Source: Micromonospora noduli
GTDB lineage: Bacteria; Actinomycetota; Actinomycetes; Mycobacteriales; Micromonosporaceae
Assembly: GCF_003264365.1 (NCBI RefSeq)
Contig: NZ_PYAK01000023.1
Span: forward strand, 1-64,000
Reading direction: 5' to 3'
Length of the DNA: 64,000 bases
Numbering within the stretch: the first letter of the stretch is position 1; every line of letters starts with the position of its first letter. The notes below the pieces were generated by a model that had not been told where the DNA came from, made no database searches, and saw nothing but the letters and a program-made list of their open reading frames with translations. The position numbers and the translations under genes are program-made. Shown here piece by piece: positions 37,869 to 46,894 of the stretch.

Positions 37869-38318
37869 TCACTCCGGCAGATGGGTACGCAGCGCGGCGA
37901 ACTGGGCCACGGTCAGGTAGGAGGGGTTGGCGGCCTGCGGCTGACGGAACACCTCCAGGGCGGCGAGCCGGTCATCGGCGCGCAGCAGCAGCCGGGATAC
38001 CCGGTCCCGTTCGGCGAGGATGGGCAGATCCAGCGGCACCGACCACGGCTGCCCCGGTGCGCCTGGCTCGGCCGCCCCGGTGACCCGCCCGACGCCCCAT
38101 ACTCCGTACGGCAGTCGGCCCCGGCTGCCGCTGGCCCAGAAGACCACCGGCTGCCCGGCGCGCATCAACCGCGCCCGGTAGCCGGGACGCACACACCAGC
38201 TCGTCACCAGTGGCTCGCGGGCGAACCGGGCGGCGAGGTCGACCAGGTCAGCGTTGCCCTTGATCAGCCAGGCGCCCAGGTCGTCGAGGCGTACCCGTGG
38301 CTCGGTCATCGTGTACAT
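37869..38318 (-). CDS. EVE-like (PUA fold) domain protein
   Basis: A 149-residue protein with GAWLIKGNADLVDLAARF, RLMRAGQPVVFWASGSRGRLPYG and VWGVGRVTGAAEP. This resembles EVE domains, PUA-like modules thought to bind modified DNA or RNA bases. EVE proteins are often associated with modification-dependent defence or RNA metabolism, but no such genes adjoin. An ATG at 38309 (MTEPRVRL) is an alternative start. The assignment is by pattern only. Confidence 0.5.
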   Translation of the reverse strand: MYTMTEPRVRLDDLGAWLIKGNADLVDLAARFAREPLVTSWCVRPGYRARLMRAGQPVVFWASGSRGRLPYGVWGVGRVTGAAEPGAPGQPWSVPLDLPILAERDRVSRLLLRADDRLAALEVFRQPQAANPSYLTVAQFAALRTHLPE

Positions 38319-38343
38319 CTTGCCCGGCCGACGGCAGCGCCAA

Positions 38344-39570
38344 TCAGATGATCATGTGGGTCCAGTAGCTAAGCCAGAGCACGAACAGCACGCCCTGCAC
38401 CACGGCGAGCGTCGCGGTCAGCCACACGTCGACGCTGGCGTGGCGGGCCCAGCGAGCCAGCACCAGCGCCACCGGAAAGGCGGCGAGCAGATAGCGCAGC
38501 AGGCTCTTGTACACCGGCGGACCCATCGACAGCGGCACCAGCACCATGAGGATGCCGTACACCAGGTAGGCCAGCTCCCGGCGGCGGAACCCGGCGACCA
38601 GCACGGCCAGGACGGCCACGGCGAACCACGCCCGAGCGGCGTCGCGCGGCTCCCCGGTCAACCCGTTCAGCAGCACCGGAACGGGGTTCTGCACCTTGAT
38701 GCCCCATCCGGTCTCCTGGGCGTGCTGGTAGGCGAACCAGTCCCCACCCCGCCACCGGCAGTACGCCATGAAGGTGAACCATCCGGCGGGTAGCAGCACC
38801 AACGGCCAGCCGATCCGGAGGTAGCCGAGCAGGGCGCGCGGCCCGAGCCGCCAGTCGTGCTGCCGGAGCAGCACCAGGGCCAGCGGCAGCGCCACGAGCA
38901 GGCCGACGGAGCGGCTCATCGCCAGGAAGTAGCCGATCACGCCGACCAGCAGCCACCGGCGTCGCTCGGCGTAGTAGAAGGCAGCCAACGCGAGGCAGAC
39001 GAAGAGCGACTCGGTCAGTGCGGCCTGGAACAGGAACGCGGTCGGCAGCAGCACCAGGTACCGGGTGAACCGGCGGGCCGTGTCCGCGTCGCCGAGCAGC
39101 AGCTCCGCCAGCCGGTAGCCGTACCAGAGCGCCAGCAGGAACGCGACGTTGCTGATCACCAGCAGGGCCAGGGCGTTGTCGCCGCCGAGCACCGCGCCGA
39201 GGGGCCGGGCCAGGAACGGGTACAACAGCGGGAATCCGAAGTCTCGCCACGGCCCGGTCAGCGGCAGCTCGCTCAGCCGCAGGTAGAGCAGCGAGTCCCA
39301 GGCGAACCAGAAGGAGATCCACCGGTGCCCGGAGATCTCCCGCTGTTGCGCCCACATCAACGTCTCGTCGGCCGGCGGCGCACCGGGGATGTCGTCCCAG
39401 GCGTGCAGGGCCAGGAGCCCGAGCACTGTGAGCAGCAGCTTCGCGCCGAGGAACAGGCCGATGACGTACGGCCAGGGCGCCGGCACCCGGCGGGCCAGGC
39501 GTGCTCCGCCGCGGCCGGCCGCGACCGCCCGGGCGGCCAGCGTCGCCGCGCGGCTGCGCCACCGGTCCAT
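38344..39570 (-). CDS. PIG-V-like mannosyltransferase family membrane protein
   Basis: A 408-residue polytopic protein with about ten helices. The extracytoplasmic loop after helix 1 ends WISFWFAWDSLLYLRLSELP, where an Asp near an aromatic/Trp cluster is typical of GT-C glycosyltransferases. The rest (FPLLYPFLARPLG, LPTAFLFQAALTESLFVCLALAAFYYAERR) follows bacterial relatives of PIG-V, which transfer mannose from polyprenyl phosphate to a lipid or protein acceptor. The acceptor is unknown. The ATG lies just inside a run of basic residues. Confidence 0.7.
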   Translation of the reverse strand: MDRWRSRAATLAARAVAAGRGGARLARRVPAPWPYVIGLFLGAKLLLTVLGLLALHAWDDIPGAPPADETLMWAQQREISGHRWISFWFAWDSLLYLRLSELPLTGPWRDFGFPLLYPFLARPLGAVLGGDNALALLVISNVAFLLALWYGYRLAELLLGDADTARRFTRYLVLLPTAFLFQAALTESLFVCLALAAFYYAERRRWLLVGVIGYFLAMSRSVGLLVALPLALVLLRQHDWRLGPRALLGYLRIGWPLVLLPAGWFTFMAYCRWRGGDWFAYQHAQETGWGIKVQNPVPVLLNGLTGEPRDAARAWFAVAVLAVLVAGFRRRELAYLVYGILMVLVPLSMGPPVYKSLLRYLLAAFPVALVLARWARHASVDVWLTATLAVVQGVLFVLWLSYWTHMII

Positions 39571-39746
39571 CCGCCCCGCCTCCCCAATCCCCCGGTCCGC
39601 CGGCCGCGCGGGGAAGTCGCTCTTCTCGTGGTACGCCGCAGCGCGCCCCGCCGAAGCGAGGACCAGCTATCACCAAGTGTGACATTCTGCCCATAGCGGG
39701 TAGACGCCGCGCCTCAATCATGGCGGTGAGCAGGGAGCGCGTCAGC

Positions 39747-41300
<1,554 letters not shown>

Positions 41301-41333
41301 AGCGGAGCACGCTCTCGCGGCACGAGCAGGTGC

Positions 41334-42152
41334 TCAACGTGGCAGGTGCGTGCAGTGGGCCACTGTGGCGTCGTCCGGGCTGTGCGCATCCGCGCCACCG
41401 GTGGTCTGCGCCTCGGCCTGCCGGACGCAGGCGATGACGCCGGCCGGCCCGCCGGCCCGAAGCAGGTCCAGCACGCCCGGCCAGTCGGTCCGACCGTACG
41501 GGTTGACGATGCGGCTGGCACCGTTGCTGAGCAACGCCACACCGTTCAGGTCGGCGAGGGACCGGCTGCCGATCACCGCTTCCCGCGCCGCGCGCGGGTC
41601 GTCCTTGGCGATCCAGTAACCGCCCGGCTGGTTCCGGCGGGCACGCAGCGCGGTGGCGCAGGAGGCTCGCAACCGGTCGTACTCTGGCGATTTGCGGGCA
41701 ATGCCGGCCAGCGGCGCCGAGCAGTCCCGCCGGGCAGTGGTCTCGCGCTCATCGGTGATCACCAGTGGGCCGCCGTCGACCTGGTCGATGACCAGGAAGG
41801 AGTCCGCGAGCAGGAGCCAGTCCAGGCGGTCCTGGTGGGCGCGGACCATCGCGACGGTGGCCTGCGGGCTGCTGGGGTCCGCGATGTCGCAGGTGTCGCC
41901 GTGCTCGGCGGCGATCTCCCCGATGGCGGTGGCGAGGATCGCGGCGAGCTCTCGTCCGTCGCCGCGCGACAGGTGGCCGAGCAGCGCGCCGCCGAGGCGG
42001 TGCGTGTACCAGGCGACGCCGTGGGAGCAGAGTGACTCGGCTCCCGGAATGCCGGCACCGTCGAGCAGGACGACAGCGCCGGGGACCGCACCGACGAAGT
42101 CCTCGTTCGACCGATCGGCCCTGCCGGAACTCGTCGCCAGGCTGACGTCCAC
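41334..42152 (-). CDS. PP2C-like serine/threonine phosphatase-domain protein
   Basis: A 272-residue protein with the PP2C metal-site pattern: DRSNEDFVGA near residue 15, VVLLDGAG near 30 and a C-terminal SPDDATVAHC. The central part is divergent from classical PP2C, and the DGAG replaces DGMGG, so activity is not certain. It would dephosphorylate Ser/Thr residues in the cytoplasm. GTG start with CAGGAG eight bases upstream. A 40-bp palindromic element lies 79 bp upstream. Confidence 0.65.
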   Translation of the reverse strand: MDVSLATSSGRADRSNEDFVGAVPGAVVLLDGAGIPGAESLCSHGVAWYTHRLGGALLGHLSRGDGRELAAILATAIGEIAAEHGDTCDIADPSSPQATVAMVRAHQDRLDWLLLADSFLVIDQVDGGPLVITDERETTARRDCSAPLAGIARKSPEYDRLRASCATALRARRNQPGGYWIAKDDPRAAREAVIGSRSLADLNGVALLSNGASRIVNPYGRTDWPGVLDLLRAGGPAGVIACVRQAEAQTTGGADAHSPDDATVAHCTHLPR

Positions 42153-42230
42153 TCGTGGGCTCCTGTCTGGACTCGTGTCGCCGCTGTGTGGGTACGGCTG
42201 GTCGAGCGGGTCAGGTTGGTGGAGAGCGGC

Positions 42231-42270
42231 ATACCTCAGGGGTATATCTATGACTCAGAGGTATACCGCT
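42231..42270. repeat. 40-bp palindromic element, copy 1
   Basis: Starts ATACCTCAG and ends GAGGTATACCGCT, with internal arms ATACC...GGTAT. It matches the element at 58200-58239 at 32 of 40 positions in the same orientation, including both ends. It lies upstream of the PP2C-like gene and may be an operator or promoter. Its AT content is far above that of the surrounding DNA. Confidence 0.7.
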
Positions 42271-42310
42271 CGACGAGACACATCCGGTCGGTGAGCCGCT
42301 GGCCAGCGGA

Positions 42311-43036
42311 TCACGTTCGGCGTCGGCGGGTGATGCCGTCCAGGATGGTGGTCAGGTTGTGGTTGAAGGTGTCCTCGGCGTTGAGGTGGGCGCCGTCGAT
42401 GACGAGCCGGGCCACTGTGGGGTACCTGCCGGTTTTCAACATGCGCGTGAGGTAGGGGCCGAGGCTGGCCTGGAAGGCAGCTTCATCGGTGCCGGTGGAA
42501 CGTGCGGTGCGTCGTTCGGTGACCTCTCTGCGGACCGATCCGATGACGAAGGCGTTGAGGGCGCCCACGACTCGCTGGAGATCGTCGATGTCACGCACGC
42601 CGGGGGCCGCACTGAGCGCCGCTGCGGTCGCCTCGCCCACGGCGAGCGCGTGTGGTCCCAGGTGTGGCCGTCCGCCGAGCACGTCGGAGAACCACTCATG
42701 GTCAAGGGCTGCATCGCGGGTCGCGTGGGCGATGGCCAGCACCGTGTCGCGCCACCCGGAGCGCTGGCCCACCTCGGCGATCCGGGCATAGACGACGTCG
42801 ACCATGAGATCGAGTAGCTCCGACTTGTTGATCACGTAGTCGTAGAGCCGCATCGGACCGACACCGAGCTCTTTGGCGATCTTGCGCAGTGACAGCCCGT
42901 CGAGGCCGTGCGCGTCGGCAAGCCGGATCGCCGTGGCGGCGATCTTCTCGCGGCTCAACGGCACCGGCACCGCCCGCGGCTGAGGTTCGGGCCGCTCCCA
43001 AACGGGCAGCGGCTCGCTACCGTACGGTGTATCCAC
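42311..43036 (-). CDS. TetR family transcriptional regulator
   Basis: A 241-residue regulator. The HTH is AIRLADAHGLDGLSLRKIAKELGVGPMRLYDYV, and the C-terminal ligand domain resembles the TetR_C class that controls drug or flavin monooxygenase genes. It diverges from a TetX-like monooxygenase across a shared palindrome and probably represses both genes. The GTG at 43036 has TACACT six bases upstream, so the message is probably leaderless. Longer open sequence upstream is antisense to the monooxygenase. Confidence 0.85.
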   Translation of the reverse strand: MDTPYGSEPLPVWERPEPQPRAVPVPLSREKIAATAIRLADAHGLDGLSLRKIAKELGVGPMRLYDYVINKSELLDLMVDVVYARIAEVGQRSGWRDTVLAIAHATRDAALDHEWFSDVLGGRPHLGPHALAVGEATAAALSAAPGVRDIDDLQRVVGALNAFVIGSVRREVTERRTARSTGTDEAAFQASLGPYLTRMLKTGRYPTVARLVIDGAHLNAEDTFNHNLTTILDGITRRRRT

Positions 43037-43053
43037 CAATACAGTGTACGGTA
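43018..43053. promoter_or_regulatory. TetR operator with two overlapping leaderless promoters
   Basis: Fifteen-base arms (43018-43032 and 43039-43053) match at 13 positions around a 6-base spacer. The TetR GTG (43036-43034) lies inside the spacer. TACACT (43048-43043, minus) is six bases before the TetR GTG, and TACGGT (43047-43052, plus) is six bases before the monooxygenase GTG at 43059. A repressor bound here would block both. Confidence 0.65.
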
Positions 43054-43058
43054 GCGCC

Positions 43059-44186
43059 GTGAGAACGCGAATTGCGATCGCCGGTGGCGGTCTCGGCGGG
43101 TTGACGCTGGCACGGATCCTGCACCAACACGGCATCGACGCGGTGGTGTACGACCGGGAGGCAAGCCGGTCCGCCCGGCCCCAGGGCGGGGCCCTCGATC
43201 TACACCCGGAATCCGGGCAACTGGCCCTGGCCGAGGCGGGTCTCGCCGGCCGATTCCAGTCGGAGGCGCGGCCCGAGGGCGAGGAACATCGCATCCTCGA
43301 CCCGACCGGACGCACTCTGGTGCACCACGAGCCGCAACCCGGCTCATTCTCCGGACGACCCGAGATCGACCGGAGCGCACTGCGTGACCTCCTGCTCGAC
43401 TCCCTCCCCGGCGACACGGTTGCCTGGCGGCGCCGGGTCGTCGCGGCGACCCACCGACCCGAGGAGGGCTGGGAACTGACGTTCCACGACGGCCAAACAG
43501 CCAGCTGCGACATCCTCGTCGGCGCGGACGGCGCGCGCTCAGTCGTCCGGTCACTGCTGACTGACGTCGAACTGTCCTACGTGGCAACGCTCGTGGAGCT
43601 GAGCGTCGAAGACGTCGACCAGCGTCATCCCGATCTCGCCGAGCTGGTCGGCCCCGGAAACCTGTGGTGTGTCGGGGTGAACCAGATCCTGGCAGCGCAA
43701 CGTCTCGGCGACGGCAGCCTCCGGGTCGGGATCTCGCTGCGCGCGGAGGACCGGCCCCTGGATTCCTACCGCAGTAAACGCGCCCTGCTGGACCTGTTCG
43801 CTGGCTGGAACCCCCGCCTCACCGCGCTCATCGAGGCAGCCGAGAGCGCGCCGACGCCACGCCTGATCGAGGCGATGCCCATCGGTACGCGCTGGACCAG
43901 CCGGCCGGGTGTCACCCTCATCGGCGACGCCGCGCACCTCATGCCACCGGTCGGCGAGGGCGCGAACCAGGCCATGCTCGACGCCGCAGAACTCGCCAGC
44001 CAGCTTGCTGCCAACCCGGGCGGCCCGAATTCGGCGATTCGGACGTACGAAGAGTCGATGTTCAGCAGGATTCACCCGATCGCCAACATGTCCGCACGAG
44101 TCCAGGCGATGATGCTCTCCCCTACCGCGGCGGAAGACATCGTCCGCTTCTTCACCCGACCCGCGGAGCCCGCACGCACAGACTGA
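43059..44186 (+). CDS. FAD-dependent monooxygenase, TetX-like
   Basis: A 375-residue group A flavin monooxygenase. IAIAGGGLGGLTLARILHQHG binds FAD, RPQGGALDLHPESGQLAL is very like the corresponding TetX segment, DILVGADGARSVVR is the DG motif, and GVTLIGDAAHLMPPVGEGAN is the GD motif. It hydroxylates an aromatic or polyketide substrate, and resistance by drug modification is possible. The GTG at 43059 fits leaderless transcription from the shared operator. Confidence 0.8.
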   Translation: MRTRIAIAGGGLGGLTLARILHQHGIDAVVYDREASRSARPQGGALDLHPESGQLALAEAGLAGRFQSEARPEGEEHRILDPTGRTLVHHEPQPGSFSGRPEIDRSALRDLLLDSLPGDTVAWRRRVVAATHRPEEGWELTFHDGQTASCDILVGADGARSVVRSLLTDVELSYVATLVELSVEDVDQRHPDLAELVGPGNLWCVGVNQILAAQRLGDGSLRVGISLRAEDRPLDSYRSKRALLDLFAGWNPRLTALIEAAESAPTPRLIEAMPIGTRWTSRPGVTLIGDAAHLMPPVGEGANQAMLDAAELASQLAANPGGPNSAIRTYEESMFSRIHPIANMSARVQAMMLSPTAAEDIVRFFTRPAEPARTD

Positions 44187-44224
44187 GATCTGGCGCTGTC
44201 GACACGGCTGGCGATAGTCGTTTC

Positions 44225-44568
44225 ATGACGAGGGATGTGCGCCCTGAGTCCGGCCCGCACCGTCGGCCTTGGAGCTGCATCTCGACCTCGACTACGTCGT
44301 GTGCCGGATCGATCCGCGGCCGATGCGGGGAGTTCACTTCTGGGTCGTGCCGGCCACGTAGATCTTCCATGTTTGGGACATCGTCGGCAGCTTGCACTCC
44401 ATCTGTCTGCCGTTCGAGTTGAAAGGCCTGCGCCAGGAGGCCGGTCCACGCCCGGGGGAGCCCTGCTGGCACCTGGAAGGGCGCGACCTGAACCTGAGGT
44501 TCCAGGCGGCGCGCCGGAAGGCCGCGAGATTGTGGCTGCTCAAAGATCGAGGATGGCGCCGTTCGTAG
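44225..44568 (+). pseudogene. Broken immunity-like small protein gene
   Basis: From about 44272 one frame encodes ELHLDLDYVVCRIDPRPMRG and VHFWVVPAT, is interrupted by TAG at 44359-44361, then continues IFHVWDIVGSLHSICLPFEL and ends PCWHLEGRDLNLRFQAARRK. The sequence on both sides of the stop looks like one protein family of small actinomycete proteins (WxVPATxxFHxVWD, WHLEGxxxxLRF) often found with immunity-type genes. The nearest ATG (44225) is in another frame, so a frameshift also separates the start. The 3' end overlaps the SUKH-like gene. Confidence 0.5.
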
Positions 44569-45070
44569 CGAAGGCGTTCACCGTAATGAGAAGTCGTTCC
44601 AGGAACTCGCGAAGGTCCGCGCCTGCGACAGAGACGCCGTTTTCGGTTCCGGCGTAGACACCGCCGACATAACTGGCGCCGCGCAGCCGGAAGACCCGAC
44701 CATCGGCCGTCGCTTCGGCGTACAGGTCACCACCGCCGTTGCTGCCGAAAACGACTACGTCGATGCCATCGGCGCCCGGCTCGCCGATCCGATCCGCCCG
44801 ATCCTGCACGTCAAGTAGCGCCAGTAGTTCCTTGGATGAATGGATGAAGTATCCGTTGCAGATGTCCGGCAGTGTTACCGGACCGACCTGTTGGTGTAGC
44901 GCGACAAGGTCAACCGGCATCCACGGCAGGCGCTGCCGCAGCAGATCAACCTCGGCCCTGGGCGCCGGCGGGCCCACCTGATGATGGTCCGCCTCGAACG
45001 GAAAGTCCGACACGACATCACGAAGAGCCCGGTCGACTGCGGCTTGCAACTGCGTGGCCCACGCATCCAT
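44540..45070 (-). CDS. SMI1/KNR4 (SUKH-type) immunity-like protein
   Basis: A 176-residue protein of the SMI1/KNR4 family: LRQRLPWMPVDLVALHQQVG, DICNGYFIHSSKELLALL, FGSNGGGDLYAEATADGRVFRL and VYAGTENGVSVAGADLREFLERL. SUKH proteins are immunity factors of polymorphic toxin systems, but no toxin lies near. The ATG at 45070 has GGAG six bases upstream; a TTG at 45091 would add seven residues. Confidence 0.7.
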   Translation of the reverse strand: MDAWATQLQAAVDRALRDVVSDFPFEADHHQVGPPAPRAEVDLLRQRLPWMPVDLVALHQQVGPVTLPDICNGYFIHSSKELLALLDVQDRADRIGEPGADGIDVVVFGSNGGGDLYAEATADGRVFRLRGASYVGGVYAGTENGVSVAGADLREFLERLLITVNAFATNGAILDL

Positions 45071-45259
45071 CCAGCGCTCCGTCAGCGTCAACGCCCTACC
45101 TCACGTCCGTCGTCCCGGCGATACGATTCTGCGGTGTCTGGACGTCAGCTAAAGCGTGGCACGGCTGTCGACACCACCTGTGGACAGGACAGCTGTCGCT
45201 GAAAGCATTCCAGGAGGATCCGCTCGCCCCGGAGGCGTTCGGGCCGGCATACTCGGCCG

Positions 45260-45775
45260 GTGTTCGACTTCGGCATCGACGGATATCAACCGCGTTGGTT
45301 GAACGGGGAAGACAGCGTCGCGAGGCATCACGGAGGACGCCTGGCCAGGCTTGTCGGTCGAACGCTGAGAAGTCCGTGGGTCGTGTGGGAAGCCGAACAC
45401 GACGAGTGGTTTGCCGACTGCCCGGTGGTGCTCGATTTCGCCGGGGAGCGTCTGGAAGTCAATCACCAGAAGTTCGATGACCTGTCGATCACTTGGAACT
45501 CGGTGGACGTGACCCGGCCGCCGGTGTGGTCAACATCGGACGACTTCCGGCTGGTCTGGCGCGATGATGCTCCCGCCGTGTTGGCTGCCCTGCGCGGGCA
45601 GCGGTTGGAGGCGGTCGAGCTTCTCGAATGGGCCGGCGGAGACCTGGCGGACGGTTCCGTCGCTGTTGGCCTGCGCTTTTCGGACGGCTGGCTGGCTCTG
45701 TACAACCCCTTGGACGAGAACGGGATCGCGTTCGGCCAGTTGGAGCCGGAGTATCGCCGACACCGACTGGGATAG
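45260..45775 (+). CDS. Small conserved protein, possible immunity protein
   Basis: A 171-residue protein I do not recognise by name. It is acidic and aromatic (WVVWEAEHDEWFADCPVVLDF, VWSTSDDFRLVWRDD, RFSDGWLALYNPLDENGIAF). This composition and size resemble immunity proteins, and it lies beside a SUKH-like gene and a broken small gene. No signal peptide or membrane helix is present. The GTG at 45260 begins FDFGIDGYQPRWL. Confidence 0.5.
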   Translation: MFDFGIDGYQPRWLNGEDSVARHHGGRLARLVGRTLRSPWVVWEAEHDEWFADCPVVLDFAGERLEVNHQKFDDLSITWNSVDVTRPPVWSTSDDFRLVWRDDAPAVLAALRGQRLEAVELLEWAGGDLADGSVAVGLRFSDGWLALYNPLDENGIAFGQLEPEYRRHRLG

Positions 45776-45815
45776 GCCTTCTCCCTGCCTGGACAAGCCC
45801 GGCGCGTGCAACCGG

Positions 45816-46661
45816 TCAGGGCTTACGGCCCACCGCGCCGTAGATGGAGGCGTCGGCCAGGGACGGGCGCTGCTCCGGTGGCACCTGCGGCCGCCACTCG
45901 GTGACCGGGGCGATGCCCGGTTCGGCCAGCTCCAGACCGGTGAAGAAGCGGGCGAACTCAGCACGGTCGCGGGGTACGGCGTCCTGCTTCATCCGGCCGG
46001 CGGCGAACTCGGCTTCCATCCGCCTGACGATCTCGGCGGGGATGTGGTCGGTGGTGAAGTGGGTCAGCGCCAGCCAGCTGCCCGACGGCAGAGCGTCGAG
46101 CAGGCGGGCGACCTGCTCGTGTGGGCGGTCGTCGTCGGTGAGGAAGTGCGTCACGGCGATGAGCACCAGGGCCACCGGTCGGGACAGGTCCACTGTGGCG
46201 TGCAGCTGCGGGTCGGCGAGGATCTTCTCCGGGTCGCGTAGGTCGGCGTCCAGGTAGGCGGTGGCGCCGGCCGGGTGGCTGGTCAGCAGCGCCCGGGCGT
46301 GGACCAGCACCATCGGGTCATTGTCGACGTAGACCACCCGGGAGTCGGGGGCGACGGACTGGGCCACCTCGTGGGTGTTGTCGGCGCTCGGGATGCCGGT
46401 GCCGATGTCGAGGAACTGCCGGACGCCGACCTCCTCGGCGAGGAACCGGACCGCCCGGCCGAGGAAGGCCCGGTTTTCCCGGGCGAGCGTGCGCACCCCC
46501 GGATAGACGGCCGCGATCTGGTCGCCGGACTCCCGGTCGACGGCGAAGTTGTCCTTGCCGCCGAGCCAGTAGTTGTAGCGGCGAGCCGGATGCACAGTCG
46601 TGGTGTCGATCCGGTCGGCACCCCGATCCTCGGGCAATTCCGACGTGGACGGCACCGTCAC
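45816..46661 (-). CDS. SAM-dependent methyltransferase (SAV2177/DUF574 family)
   Basis: A 281-residue methyltransferase. ARRYNYWLGGKDNFAVDRE is the family hallmark; FLDIGTGIPSADNTHEVAQ binds SAM, followed by VVYVDNDPMVLVHARALL. SAV2177-type enzymes are numerous in actinomycetes and mostly uncharacterised. I chose the GTG at 46661 (GGGGAGG upstream); a start at 46706 is possible. The promoter region is shared with the divergent ThuA gene. Confidence 0.85.
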   Translation of the reverse strand: MTVPSTSELPEDRGADRIDTTTVHPARRYNYWLGGKDNFAVDRESGDQIAAVYPGVRTLARENRAFLGRAVRFLAEEVGVRQFLDIGTGIPSADNTHEVAQSVAPDSRVVYVDNDPMVLVHARALLTSHPAGATAYLDADLRDPEKILADPQLHATVDLSRPVALVLIAVTHFLTDDDRPHEQVARLLDALPSGSWLALTHFTTDHIPAEIVRRMEAEFAAGRMKQDAVPRDRAEFARFFTGLELAEPGIAPVTEWRPQVPPEQRPSLADASIYGAVGRKP

Positions 46662-46806
46662 GAGACCTCCCCAGGTCGACGGGACACACTGCATCCGTAG
46701 AGTCACCGCACGTATCCAGAGGCCATCTTAAGCCGTACCCATGGGCCTGTGGGGCCCGCCGACGCGCGGACGCCGCCGGGGCGGGAAACCGCTTACCAGA
46801 GGGCTA

Positions 46807-46836
46807 TTGACGGTCGTCACTGGCTGTCAGTACCGT
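46807..46836 (+). promoter_or_regulatory. Sigma70-type promoter of the ThuA/dehydrogenase gene
   Basis: TTGACG (46807-46812) and TACCGT (46831-46836) are 18 bases apart. The GAAAGCGCTTTC box begins 14 bases after the -10, which places it just downstream of the expected transcription start. Confidence 0.55.
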
Positions 46837-46850
46837 GATGCGGGCAGCGA

Positions 46851-46862
46851 GAAAGCGCTTTC
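46851..46862. promoter_or_regulatory. LacI-type operator, GAAAGCGCTTTC
   Basis: A perfect 12-bp palindrome between the promoter and the start codon. It has the AGCGCT core shared with boxes at 13367 and 56929. Its position downstream of the -10 fits repression by road-block, and it overlaps codons of a longer reading frame from 46835, which argues for the start at 46895. Confidence 0.65.
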
Positions 46863-46894
46863 CGACCCCTCACCGTCCGACAGGGAGCGCCCCC

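Noticed and set aside
46835..46894. Upstream start of the ThuA protein at 46835
   Set aside because: It would place an operator-like palindrome inside the coding sequence and put 20 residues before a good signal peptide; the ATG at 46895 fits better.
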